Assembly: GCF_019880635.1 (NCBI RefSeq)
Contig: NZ_JAINVX010000001.1
Coordinates: forward strand, 682,001-746,000
Reading direction: 5' to 3'
From: Hanstruepera marina
GTDB lineage: Bacteria > Bacteroidota > Bacteroidia > Flavobacteriales > Flavobacteriaceae
Length of the DNA: 64,000 nucleotides
Made by a program: the position numbers and the translations under genes. The notes under the pieces were generated by a model. It did no database searches and was not told the DNA's origin. It worked only from the letters and a program-made list of their open reading frames with translations. Shown here piece by piece: positions 17,215 to 24,954 of this stretch; positions within the stretch are counted from its first letter, which is position 1, and each line of letters opens with the position of its first letter.

Positions 17215-18318
17215 ATGACCGAACACGATTTTATTCCGAAACCGTACACGATTCCAAATCAATCAGGAAAAGTTGCATGGGAATCTCCAAGTAATATAGC
17301 TTTGGTGAAATATTGGGGGAAAAAGAAAAATCAGATTCCAGAGAATCCATCTATCAGTTTTACACTCAATAGTTGTAAAACCATTACAACTGTCACTTTT
17401 ACTCCAAAAGAGGACACCACTGATTTTTCTTTTGAAGTGTATTTGGATGGCTTAAGAAAAGATGATTTCAAACCTAAAATCCAGACATTCTTTGAGCGTA
17501 TTGAGTCGTATTTACCTTTTTTAAGGTTATTTCATTTCAAAATAGAAACTCAAAACACCTTTCCACATAGCTCTGGGATAGCCTCTTCAGCTTCGGGAAT
17601 GAGTGCTTTGGCCTTGTGTTTAATGAGTATTGAAAAAAAAATGACAAATTCCGATGTCATTCCGAGCGCAGTCGAGGAATCTTATTTCAACAAAAAAGCA
17701 TCATATTTAGCTCGTTTGGGTTCGGGTTCGGCATGTAGAAGTATTGAAGGCGATGTAATTGTTTGGGGAAAAACCAAAAGTATTGTTGGTAGTACTGATT
17801 TATATGGTGTGAAATACCCTTATGAAGTTCATGATAATTATAAACAGTACCAGGACACGATTTTGTTGGTTGATAAAGGAGAGAAACAAGTAAGCAGTAC
17901 CGTTGGTCATAATCTCATGCACAATCATCCTTTTGCTCAAAACCGATTTAATCAGGCGCATGATAATATGCTTAAAATGAAATCAATTTTGGCATCGGGA
18001 GATTTAAATGCCTTTATTGCACTTATTGAAAGTGAAGCATTAACACTTCATGCCATGATGATGACCAGTATGCCTTATTTTATTTTAATGAAGCCCAATA
18101 CCTTGGAGATTATCAATAAAATATGGGCATTCAGAAAAAAATCAGGATTACATATAGGCTTTACTTTGGATGCAGGCGCCAATGTACATGTGCTGTACCC
18201 CAAACAAGAGTCAAAAAACATATTGGAATTTATTCAGAACGAGTTAGTTGCATATTGTAAAAATGGAGAATATATTTGCGACGAAATTGGTTTTGGTGCA
18301 AACCAATTAGATTTTTAA
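17215..18318 (+). CDS. mvaD: diphosphomevalonate decarboxylase (GHMP family)
   Basis: Catalyses the ATP-dependent decarboxylation of diphosphomevalonate to isopentenyl diphosphate, or acts in the related 3,5-bisphosphate variant of this family. It has SNIALVKYWGKK (substrate site, ~25-36), FPHSSGIASSASGMSAL (GHMP phosphate loop, ~117-133), LARLGSGSACRSIEGD and LDAGANVHVLY. Between the phosphate loop and KKASYLARL lies an atypical stretch, SDVIPSAVEES (146-156). It is encoded by a dispersed repeat and replaces or lengthens a surface loop. The remaining active-site residues look intact, so the enzyme is probably functional. It precedes a mevalonate kinase-like gene and a prenyltransferase. Confidence 0.92.
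   Translation: MTEHDFIPKPYTIPNQSGKVAWESPSNIALVKYWGKKKNQIPENPSISFTLNSCKTITTVTFTPKEDTTDFSFEVYLDGLRKDDFKPKIQTFFERIESYLPFLRLFHFKIETQNTFPHSSGIASSASGMSALALCLMSIEKKMTNSDVIPSAVEESYFNKKASYLARLGSGSACRSIEGDVIVWGKTKSIVGSTDLYGVKYPYEVHDNYKQYQDTILLVDKGEKQVSSTVGHNLMHNHPFAQNRFNQAHDNMLKMKSILASGDLNAFIALIESEALTLHAMMMTSMPYFILMKPNTLEIINKIWAFRKKSGLHIGFTLDAGANVHVLYPKQESKNILEFIQNELVAYCKNGEYICDEIGFGANQLDF
17655..17683 (+). repeat. dispersed repeat (GTCATTCCGAGCGCAGTCGAGG type) inside mvaD
   Basis: A 29-bp segment of a short repeat family more usually found between genes. Here it is read in frame as VIPSAVEES. The same peptide pattern recurs as VISSEVEKS and VIASEAKQS in the mannosyltransferase near 30.1 kb, in the frame those repeat variants offer. 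No gene disruption results. Confidence 0.75.
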
Positions 18319-18352
18319 TGCGTATATTTGTTAAAGGATATTGCTCTAAATT

Positions 18353-19282
18353 ATGAAGGGACCACTTTTTTATTCTAAAATTCTGCTTTTTGGTGAATAT
18401 GGTATCATCAAGGATTCTAAAGGATTATCTATTCCTTATAACTTTTACAATGGTGCTTTAAAGGGTTCTGAAACAGATACTGAAATCACCAAAAAATCCA
18501 ATAGTAACTTAAAACGCTTTGCTGATTATCTAGAAACATTAGATTCAGAATTAGTAACATTTGATATTGAATCCATGCGAAAGGATTTGGAAGAAGGTAT
18601 GTATTTTGATTCGTCGATACCGCAAGGCTATGGTGTAGGAAGTAGTGGTGCTTTGGTTGCGGCTATTTATGATAAATATGCTTTTAATAAAATAACGGTT
18701 TTAGAAAATCTGACTAGAGAAAAACTATTAAAGCTTAAAAGTGTTTTTTCAGAAATGGAATCGTTTTTCCATGGTAAATCTTCAGGTTTAGACCCTTTAA
18801 ACAGTTATTTGAGTATTCCAATCCTAATCAATTCCAAAGATAATATTGAAGCTACTGGAATTCCATCTCAAAAAACCGAAGGCAAAGGTGCTGTGTTTTT
18901 ATTAGATAGTGGTATAGTAGGAGAAACAGCTCCAATGGTACGTATTTTCATGGAAAACATGAAGCAGGAAGGTTTTCGCAATATGCTAAAAGATCAATTT
19001 ATTAAACATACTGATGCCTGTGTGGATGATTTTCTTAAAGGTGATGTTAAATCGCTGTTTAGAAATACCAAGCAACTATCAAAAGTGGTTTTAAGCCATT
19101 TTAAACCTATGATTCCGCAACAGTTTCATGATCTATGGAAAAAGGGAATTGAAACCAATGATTATTACTTAAAACTTTGCGGATCTGGCGGAGGAGGTTA
19201 TATTCTTGGCTTTACCGAGGATATTGCAAGAGCGAAAGAAGCACTTAAAAATCATAAATTAGAAGTGGTTTATAACTTCTAA
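18353..19282 (+). CDS. mevalonate kinase-like GHMP kinase
   Basis: Phosphorylates mevalonate or a close relative in the isoprenoid pathway. The start FYSKILLFGEYGII matches the mevalonate kinase opening. IPQGYGVGSSGALVAAIY (~87-104) is the ATP-binding PxGxGxGSSG loop, FHGKSSGLDPLNSYLSIP the Asp-containing active-site block, and KLCGSGGGGYILGF the C-terminal GHMP glycine motif. 309 residues is typical. The gene lies 35 bp after mvaD and 11 bp before the UbiA gene. A phosphomevalonate kinase is not in this window. A box reading TATATTTG at 18323-18330 could give a separate transcript. Confidence 0.87.
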   Translation: MKGPLFYSKILLFGEYGIIKDSKGLSIPYNFYNGALKGSETDTEITKKSNSNLKRFADYLETLDSELVTFDIESMRKDLEEGMYFDSSIPQGYGVGSSGALVAAIYDKYAFNKITVLENLTREKLLKLKSVFSEMESFFHGKSSGLDPLNSYLSIPILINSKDNIEATGIPSQKTEGKGAVFLLDSGIVGETAPMVRIFMENMKQEGFRNMLKDQFIKHTDACVDDFLKGDVKSLFRNTKQLSKVVLSHFKPMIPQQFHDLWKKGIETNDYYLKLCGSGGGGYILGFTEDIARAKEALKNHKLEVVYNF

Positions 19283-19292
19283 AGTTTCCAAC

Positions 19293-20207
19293 ATGTTATC
19301 TCGTAAGCAAAAGCACATTTTACTAAAGTTTTTTAGTATGTTTTCTGTTGTGCGCGGTTATAATATACTTGTCATAATTATAGCACAATACCTGGCTGCT
19401 ATTTTTATTTTGGCACATAACAAACCCTTACGTTCCGTATTGTTTGATGTGAATTTGTTTATGCTGGTTTTAGCGTCTTCGGCAACTATTGCAGCAGGAT
19501 ATATCATTAATAATTTTTACGATTCTGAAAAAGATTTGATAAACCGTCCACAAAAATCGATGTTGGATAGATTGGTCAGTCAAAATACCAAACTGTCATT
19601 TTATTTTGTACTGAATTTTATAGCTGTAGTTTTGGCTAGTTATGTGTCTTTTAGGGCTGTTATTTTCTTTTCGGTTTACATTTTTGCTATTTGGTTCTAT
19701 TCCCATAAACTGAAAAAGATGCCTTTTGTTGGCAATCTAACTTCGGCTGTTTTAACTATTACACCATTTTTTATCATTTTTATTTATTACAAGAATTTTG
19801 AACCTGTAATTTTTGTGCATGCCCTATTTTTGTTTTTAATCATTTCTATGCGTGAATTAACAAAGGACTTGGAGAATATTACTGGTGATTTGGCACAAAA
19901 TTATCATACCATTCCCATAGTTTATGGCGAAAAGGTTTCTAAAACCATGTTGGCTGTTTTAGGCGCTTTAACTTTAATCCCTGCATTTTTGCTCATCTAT
20001 AAATTTCAAGTAGGTAGAATGTCGTATTTCTTTTATGCCAGTATTATTTTGTTGGTGGTTTTTCAGTTCTTATTATGGAAATCTACTACCAAAACCCATT
20101 ATTTGGCACTTCACAATATTTTGAAGTTTATTATTATTGCCGGTGTTGCTAGTATTCCACTTATTGATGTGTCGGTAATCTTGAATAAAATTCCAATAAT
20201 TAGTTAA
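19293..20207 (+). CDS. UbiA-family prenyltransferase (geranylgeranylglycerol-phosphate geranylgeranyltransferase-like)
   Basis: An integral membrane enzyme with about eight hydrophobic helices. The two Asp-rich Mg/diphosphate motifs are NNFYDSEKDLINRPQKS (~70-86) and RELTKDLENITGD (~188-200), as in UbiA enzymes that attach prenyl chains to an acceptor. Flavobacterial members are often annotated as geranylgeranylglycerol-phosphate transferases, but the acceptor cannot be read from sequence; menaquinone- or lipid-type products are alternatives. Its place behind mvaD and the mevalonate kinase-like gene fits use of the pathway's isoprenoid product. 304 residues, start ATG 11 bp after the preceding stop. 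Confidence 0.82.
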   Translation: MLSRKQKHILLKFFSMFSVVRGYNILVIIIAQYLAAIFILAHNKPLRSVLFDVNLFMLVLASSATIAAGYIINNFYDSEKDLINRPQKSMLDRLVSQNTKLSFYFVLNFIAVVLASYVSFRAVIFFSVYIFAIWFYSHKLKKMPFVGNLTSAVLTITPFFIIFIYYKNFEPVIFVHALFLFLIISMRELTKDLENITGDLAQNYHTIPIVYGEKVSKTMLAVLGALTLIPAFLLIYKFQVGRMSYFFYASIILLVVFQFLLWKSTTKTHYLALHNILKFIIIAGVASIPLIDVSVILNKIPIIS

Positions 20208-20223
20208 GCAACTAATTATCATA

Positions 20224-20231
20224 TATCTTTG
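20224..20231 (+). promoter_or_regulatory. -7 promoter box for the pseudouridine synthase gene
   Basis: TATCTTTG fits TAnnTTTG. A TTA at 20200-20202 stands 21 bp upstream as a plausible weak -33 element. The box lies 52 bp before the ATG at 20284, in the gap after the prenyltransferase gene. Confidence 0.5.
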
Positions 20232-20283
20232 CACCAGAATTTGAGTATTAATTAAAAGATTTCCGTTTTCACGGGAAATAACT

Positions 20284-21159
20284 ATGAGCAGAAAGCAAGG
20301 AACAGGCGGAAAGAAAAGACCTTCAGGAAGAGGGCAAAGACATAACCAAGGTGTGAGGTCGGGTAGAGATGGAGGCAATCCGAGTGGAAAAAGCCTAGCT
20401 CGTGGTAATGCACCTATGAAAAAGAAAAGTGCATCTCAAAAAACTCAAGATTCCGATACTGTTAGATTAAACAAATATATAGCCAATTCTGGTATTTGTT
20501 CACGTCGTGAAGCCGATGAGCATATTGCTATTGGTTTGGTAACGGTTAATGGTAATGTGGTAACCGAAATGGGTTATAAGGTCAAGTTGGATGACGATGT
20601 GCGTTACGATGGTAGACGTATTAGCCCAGAAAAGAAAGCCTATGTGTTATTGAACAAACCTAAAGGCTTTGCAACCACAACCAGTGAAGGTAAAGGCAGG
20701 ACCGTTATGGATTTAGTGGCTAACGCTACCAATGCTAGGATAAAACCCATAGGACGTTTAGGTAGAAATTCTACAGGTTTAATATTGTTTACTAACGACG
20801 ATGCAGTTGCAAAGAAGTTTACCAATTCTAAAAATGGTGTGCCGCGCTTGTTTCAAGTAGAATTAGATAAAAACTTGAAATTTGAAGACCTTAAAAGTAT
20901 ACAGGACGGCTTTAAAATTGATGGCAAATTGGTGTCTGTAGAAGAGATAAGCTACATTGATGGCCAAAGTAAAAACCATATAGGTTTAAAAATTAAAAAT
21001 ACAGGTAATACCATTATCCGGACTATTTTTGAGCACTTTAATTACGATATTATTAAAATAGACTGTGTAGCCATTGCCCATTTAACCAAAAAGGATATTC
21101 CACGCGGCCATTGGAAACATCTTACCGAGCAGGAAGTGAATACTTTGAAGATGTTGTAA
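20284..21159 (+). CDS. rluB: rRNA pseudouridine synthase, RsuA/RluB family
   Basis: Isomerises a specific uridine in rRNA. Residues ~1-58 are a very basic, Gly/Arg/Lys-rich low-complexity tail, likely RNA-binding. An S4 domain follows (VRLNKYIANSGICSRREADE, ~59-105). The catalytic domain has the RsuA-type GRLGRNSTGLILFTND, where the Asp of the family signature (GRLDxxTxGL) is replaced: here it reads GRLGRNSTGL. That position is normally the catalytic Asp, so activity or alignment deserves checking. RluB versus RsuA or RluF cannot be separated from sequence alone. It is convergent with a small membrane-anchored gene 4 bp away. Confidence 0.82.
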   Translation: MSRKQGTGGKKRPSGRGQRHNQGVRSGRDGGNPSGKSLARGNAPMKKKSASQKTQDSDTVRLNKYIANSGICSRREADEHIAIGLVTVNGNVVTEMGYKVKLDDDVRYDGRRISPEKKAYVLLNKPKGFATTTSEGKGRTVMDLVANATNARIKPIGRLGRNSTGLILFTNDDAVAKKFTNSKNGVPRLFQVELDKNLKFEDLKSIQDGFKIDGKLVSVEEISYIDGQSKNHIGLKIKNTGNTIIRTIFEHFNYDIIKIDCVAIAHLTKKDIPRGHWKHLTEQEVNTLKML

Positions 21160-21163
21160 TTAG

Positions 21164-21532
21164 TTATATACCGAACTTACCTTTTTTAGAGTTGGATACG
21201 GTATTATCTATATATTCGTATCGATAAATATCATCACTCAAGTAAGCATACCAATTCCAAAATTTTATAGGATTTCGTTTAAAAGTTCGAAACAATTGCA
21301 AATCCTTGTATTCAGGATGTTGATCTTTAAAGTGAGCGAAATTTCTTTTCATCATTTCAATGTCTCGACCTTTTGAAGGCATTGTTGTAAATTCAAATTC
21401 AGTGCTTTCAGTTTGGTAGTGATTGGTCTTGAACAATCCATCTGTAAATAAGTTGATATATCCAGAAAATAAATTACTCAAAAGCAATACAGCTAGAATT
21501 ATGATTGATATTTTTACGTGTTTATTTTTCAT
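21164..21532 (-). CDS. small membrane-anchored hypothetical protein
   Basis: A 122-residue protein with one N-terminal hydrophobic helix (IIILAVLLLSNLFSGYI) and an otherwise polar body that is probably outside the membrane. I do not recognise the family. The body has EFEFTTMPSKGRDIEMMKRN and FKRNPIKFWNWYAYLSD, aromatic-rich without cysteine pairs or catalytic motifs. The start is taken at the ATG 21532 (MKNKHVK), 5 bp after the transglutaminase-like stop. An upstream TTG at 21541 would overlap that stop. The two genes are probably cotranscribed. Confidence 0.65.
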   Translation of the reverse strand: MKNKHVKISIIILAVLLLSNLFSGYINLFTDGLFKTNHYQTESTEFEFTTMPSKGRDIEMMKRNFAHFKDQHPEYKDLQLFRTFKRNPIKFWNWYAYLSDDIYRYEYIDNTVSNSKKGKFGI

Positions 21533-21537
21533 AAATA

Positions 21538-22551
21538 TCAACCCTTTACCTCAAACGTATAGGTAGAAATTAAATCGTCACCAATAAGTACATGTACATC
21601 ATAAAGACCCGTGGTTGTGAATTCGTGTTCCAAAACCAGAGCGGTGTTGGTTAGTGTTGTGGAGTTGGGTCTAATGGTTTTATTATTGCGCCCATTATTA
21701 ATAACAAGTTTAACGGTTTCACAGTTAATGGCGTTTAAAAGTTCGTATTCAAAAGTTACAGTTTCATGCTTTTTAACCGTATTGTTTAAAAATTGTGGTG
21801 CGTTGTGCCGTTTTAAATTGGTGTAGGCTTTTCCATAAATTACAGGCGCGTTTAAAAAATCTGCAAATGTAGGTGGGTTTTCATCTAGAAGCAGCCATTT
21901 GGCATCTGCTGGAAAATGATTTACAGCAAATAGTTTGGGTTCGGCCAAAAAGTAGCCATCGTTATACTGAAAGGAAAACCTAAACGTTTCGGCATTTTGT
22001 TTACCACTGGCCCAAGTTGGGTCGCATAAATACCACTTATTATTTAATTTTACGGCATTCCAGGAATGATTAGGTGCATTTAACTGGTCAATATCTGTTG
22101 TACTGGTTCTACCATAGCCATGAACCAACTCACATTCTAAATTAGCCCAATGGGCTAAAGTTTTCACCAAATAGGCATAACCTGTACAGATTGTTTTATG
22201 GTCTTCAACCAATGTTTTAAAAACCGTTTTCTTAAAATCGGTTTGCCAAAGGTTAAACTCCAGGCTATCATTTTGAAAGCGTTTGTTTTTACGCTCATAT
22301 TTTAAATAGAGGCTAAAATCGTTTTCAATATTGGTGCAGACCCACATATAAATAGCTCTAAATTTTTCAACATCTGTTTTTAAGTTGCTTGTAAGCTTTT
22401 TGCTCAACAGCGGTAAGTTGGTTAATTCAGCCTCTTTGTAAGCCATTGCCAAGCTATCGGCTTTTTTGAAATCAATATCCTTGAAATCGGAAATTTGAGC
22501 GTAAGATTGGCTTACAAATAAGAGGATGAATACAAGTTTTATTCTGTTCAT
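21538..22551 (-). CDS. secreted transglutaminase-like (papain-fold) protein
   Basis: 337 residues with a signal peptide (IKLVFILLFVSQSYAQ). The transglutaminase-like core is visible: ICTGYAYLVKTLAHWANL supplies the nucleophilic cysteine (~123), NHSWNAVKLNNKWYLCDPTWASG the histidine and aspartate (~162-180). A C-terminal ~100-residue domain (KHETVTFEYELL ... STYTFEVKG) looks like an Ig or similar beta-sandwich. It probably acts in the periplasm or at the surface as a protease or crosslinker, but the substrate is unknown. It is followed by a small anchored protein. Confidence 0.83.
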   Translation of the reverse strand: MNRIKLVFILLFVSQSYAQISDFKDIDFKKADSLAMAYKEAELTNLPLLSKKLTSNLKTDVEKFRAIYMWVCTNIENDFSLYLKYERKNKRFQNDSLEFNLWQTDFKKTVFKTLVEDHKTICTGYAYLVKTLAHWANLECELVHGYGRTSTTDIDQLNAPNHSWNAVKLNNKWYLCDPTWASGKQNAETFRFSFQYNDGYFLAEPKLFAVNHFPADAKWLLLDENPPTFADFLNAPVIYGKAYTNLKRHNAPQFLNNTVKKHETVTFEYELLNAINCETVKLVINNGRNNKTIRPNSTTLTNTALVLEHEFTTTGLYDVHVLIGDDLISTYTFEVKG

Positions 22552-22573
22552 AAAACAAGGCTATTAAATATGT

Positions 22574-23071
22574 TTATTCTGTACGTTTAGATTTATATGG
22601 CGTGTCTACTTCCAATGCACCTCGTATAGCAATAGAGTCTATTACCAAAACAACATCAAGCTGTGTGGTATTATTAGTTATTGTGATTTCTTGAGTTTCA
22701 TAGCCTAAATAGGTAAAAACCAATACATCGTTGGGCTGTAATGCCTTTGGAAATGTAAACTGGCCCTTGCTATCAGTTGAGGTTCCAACTTCTGCACCTT
22801 TTTGAATGATATTGACACCCAATAAAGGCCCTTCGTTATCGGTTACTGTTCCACTAATGGAAAGTCCTTGATTGACCTTAACCTGGGCTAGTGTAGAATG
22901 GGAAGCCAAAACGGTTATTAAAAGTAGAACGGCAAACCCAAAAGATTTTTTTATGCGTTTTGGCTCAAGGTCAAAAGGCCAATGGTAATTAGTTTTTGGT
23001 GTGTTCTTGCGCTTTGTGTCAAGCTTGTTTTTACTTGAGGGTTTCTGTGGTAATGTTACTTGCTTTTTCAT
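22574..23071 (-). CDS. stand-alone carboxypeptidase-regulatory-like domain protein
   Basis: 165 residues. A basic, polar N-terminus (~1-40) precedes a hydrophobic helix (FGFAVLLLITVLASHSTLAQ, ~46-65), then one CarboxypepD_reg-like beta-sandwich: ISGTVTDNEGPLLGVNIIQK, GTSTDSKGQFTFP and LVFTYLGYETQEITI. This domain normally heads SusC/TonB receptors, but no barrel follows here and the frame closes with a short tail. It may be a separate envelope protein or a relic of a receptor N-terminus. The region upstream holds a good -7 box. Confidence 0.7.
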   Translation of the reverse strand: MKKQVTLPQKPSSKNKLDTKRKNTPKTNYHWPFDLEPKRIKKSFGFAVLLLITVLASHSTLAQVKVNQGLSISGTVTDNEGPLLGVNIIQKGAEVGTSTDSKGQFTFPKALQPNDVLVFTYLGYETQEITITNNTTQLDVVLVIDSIAIRGALEVDTPYKSKRTE

Positions 23072-23088
23072 GATTATAAGATTTTTAT

Positions 23089-23120
23089 CAAATCTACTTT
23101 CTTTATAGAATAGAAAATAA
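23089..23120 (-). promoter_or_regulatory. promoter of the carboxypeptidase-regulatory-like gene
   Basis: On the minus strand a TTA (23120-23118) is followed after 21 bp by TAGATTTG (23096-23089), an exact TAnnTTTG box. It ends 18 bp before the ATG at 23071. Confidence 0.5.
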
Positions 23121-23260
23121 CGTGTTTGAGTAATCCATTGTTTTTTATTAGTGAATGTACCATTTTGGTTAGTCAGACAAGTAATAAAGCTATTAAAATT
23201 AGTTTAGAAATCATTGAAAATCAAGGATTAAATATTTTTTTAAAAAAATCATCAAAAAGT

Positions 23261-23289
23261 TTGGTGTGTCAAAAAATAAATTACATTTG
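23261..23289 (+). promoter_or_regulatory. plus-strand promoter upstream of a candidate structured RNA and speA
   Basis: TTG at 23261-23263, an 18-bp spacer, and TACATTTG at 23282-23289 give an almost ideal Bacteroidota promoter. Transcription would begin near 23296, some 260 bp before the speA ATG, so it makes a long leader or a separate RNA. Confidence 0.6.
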
Positions 23290-23295
23290 CAACGT

Positions 23296-23487
23296 AATTA
23301 GCTGAACAAATTGAAACCTGTTTTTATGTTCGGGCTTTTGAAAATTAGGAAGTCATATTCAAAAGCAGCTTATCGTTTAAGTAACCGAATTTTAGAGCTA
23401 ACTTCCGCTTTCTACATCGTAATGAGCCAACATTTGTATGGCTTTATCCCTACGACACATCCTCAAATTCAAGTTTGATTATTTTTT
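23296..23487 (+). ncRNA. candidate structured RNA or leader upstream of speA
   Basis: The 485-bp gap 23072-23556 has no gene but holds this likely transcript. Visible pairings: a closing helix between 23307-23315 and 23468-23477 with one bulge; ATGT 23326-23329 with ACAT 23457-23460; GGG 23332-23334 with CCC 23448-23450; a perfect 8-bp hairpin 23335-23342/23358-23365. The hairpin loop contains GGAAGT (23348-23353), an exact complement of ACTTCC at 23401-23406, a possible pseudoknot. A further hairpin AGCCA/TGGCT lies at 23425-23443. It begins at a good promoter and ends near a terminator-like stem. It could be an independent small RNA (6S-like length) or a cis-regulatory leader of the polyamine genes. 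I do not recognise a family. Confidence 0.45.
23463..23487 (+). terminator. terminator-like hairpin before speA
   Basis: TCAAA (23463-23467) pairs with TTTGA (23474-23478) around a 6-nt loop and is followed by TTATTTTTT. The stem is short and AT-rich. Part of it also takes part in the proposed closing helix, so it could work as an alternative (attenuator-type) structure. Confidence 0.35.
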
Positions 23488-23556
23488 GATATTTAATGAT
23501 ATCTTAATGCTGAACTATTATTTCAGTTATACTTTTAAATTTCAAACAAACAATTA

Positions 23557-24954
23557 ATGAATACAAAATATATAGACTTGGTAAATCAAACATTTGATTT
23601 TCCACAAGATGAATTTAAACTTGAAAATAAAACATTGGAATTCCATGACATTAACCTAATGCAATTGGTTGAACAGTATGGGGCTCCTTTAAAGTTTACT
23701 TATCTGCCGCAGATTTCAAACAACATCAACCGTGCAAAAACATGGTTTGGTAATGCCATTAAAAAACATAAATACAAGGGAAAATATAACTATTGCTATT
23801 GTACCAAGAGTTCACATTTTAAACATGTTTTGGACGAGGCTTTAAAAAACGATATTCATATTGAAACCTCGTCGGCTTTTGATATTGATATTGTTGAAAG
23901 CCTAAAGGCTGAAGGCAAGATTACCGATAAAACCTATGTAATTAGTAATGGTTTTAAGCGTTCGCAATACGTTACCAATATTGCTCGACTTATTAATAAT
24001 GGTCATAAAAATGCCATTCCTATTATCGATAATTACGAGGAAATCGATTTGCTTTCAGAAGAGATTAATGGCAAATTCAATGTTGGTATTCGCATAGCAT
24101 CAGAAGAAGAGCCTAAATTTGAATTCTACACGTCGCGTTTGGGTATAGGCTACAAAAACATTGTACCTTTTTATAAAAACCAAATTCAGAACAATAAAAA
24201 AGTTGAGCTTAAAATGTTGCACTTTTTTATTAATACAGGAATTCGCGATAACGCTTATTACTGGAACGAGCTGTCAAAATGTTTAAAGGTTTACACCAGC
24301 TTGAAAAAGATTTGTCCAACCTTGGATAGTTTGAATATTGGTGGTGGTTTTCCTATAAAAAACTCTTTAGCTTTCGAGTTTGATTATGAGTATATGGTTG
24401 ATGAGATTATCAATCAAATTCAACTGGTGTGTGAAGAAGAAGAGGTAGATGTGCCTAATATCTTTACCGAGTTTGGAAGTTTTACCGTTGGAGAAAGTGG
24501 TGGAGCCATTTATGAGGTATTATACCAAAAACAACAAAACGACCGTGAAAAATGGAATATGATCAACTCGTCTTTTATTACCACATTGCCTGACACTTGG
24601 GCCATAAATAAGCGTTTTATTATGTTGCCCATAAACCGTTGGCATGATAGTTACGAGCGCGTTCTTTTAGGAGGTTTAACTTGTGATAGTGATGATTATT
24701 ACAATAGTGAACAACACATGAATGCTATTTATTTACCAAAATACAACAAGGAAAAACCATTATATATTGGCTTCTTCAATACAGGGGCTTATCAGGAAAC
24801 TATTGGTGGATTTGGAGGCTTGCAACACTGCTTAATTCCGTCGCCAAAGCATATATTAATTAACAAGGATGATGCTGGAAACATCACCACAAAACTATTT
24901 AGTGAACAACAAAAAAGTGAAGACTTACTTAAAATTTTAGGTTACCATGAGTAA
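23557..24954 (+). CDS. speA: arginine decarboxylase (alanine-racemase-fold, PLP-dependent)
   Basis: Converts arginine to agmatine, the first step of polyamine synthesis. It has the fold III PLP enzyme layout: CTKSSHFKHVLDEAL carries the likely PLP lysine, and LNIGGGFPIKN the phosphate-binding glycine loop. GESGGAIYEVLY and the C-terminal GAYQETIGGFGGLQHC with its cysteine match decarboxylases of this type. At 465 residues it is shorter than enteric SpeA (~630), the compact form seen in Bacteroidota. Assignment to arginine rather than diaminopimelate or carboxynorspermidine leans on the adjacent agmatinase, whose start it overlaps by 8 bp. Confidence 0.88.
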   Translation: MNTKYIDLVNQTFDFPQDEFKLENKTLEFHDINLMQLVEQYGAPLKFTYLPQISNNINRAKTWFGNAIKKHKYKGKYNYCYCTKSSHFKHVLDEALKNDIHIETSSAFDIDIVESLKAEGKITDKTYVISNGFKRSQYVTNIARLINNGHKNAIPIIDNYEEIDLLSEEINGKFNVGIRIASEEEPKFEFYTSRLGIGYKNIVPFYKNQIQNNKKVELKMLHFFINTGIRDNAYYWNELSKCLKVYTSLKKICPTLDSLNIGGGFPIKNSLAFEFDYEYMVDEIINQIQLVCEEEEVDVPNIFTEFGSFTVGESGGAIYEVLYQKQQNDREKWNMINSSFITTLPDTWAINKRFIMLPINRWHDSYERVLLGGLTCDSDDYYNSEQHMNAIYLPKYNKEKPLYIGFFNTGAYQETIGGFGGLQHCLIPSPKHILINKDDAGNITTKLFSEQQKSEDLLKILGYHE

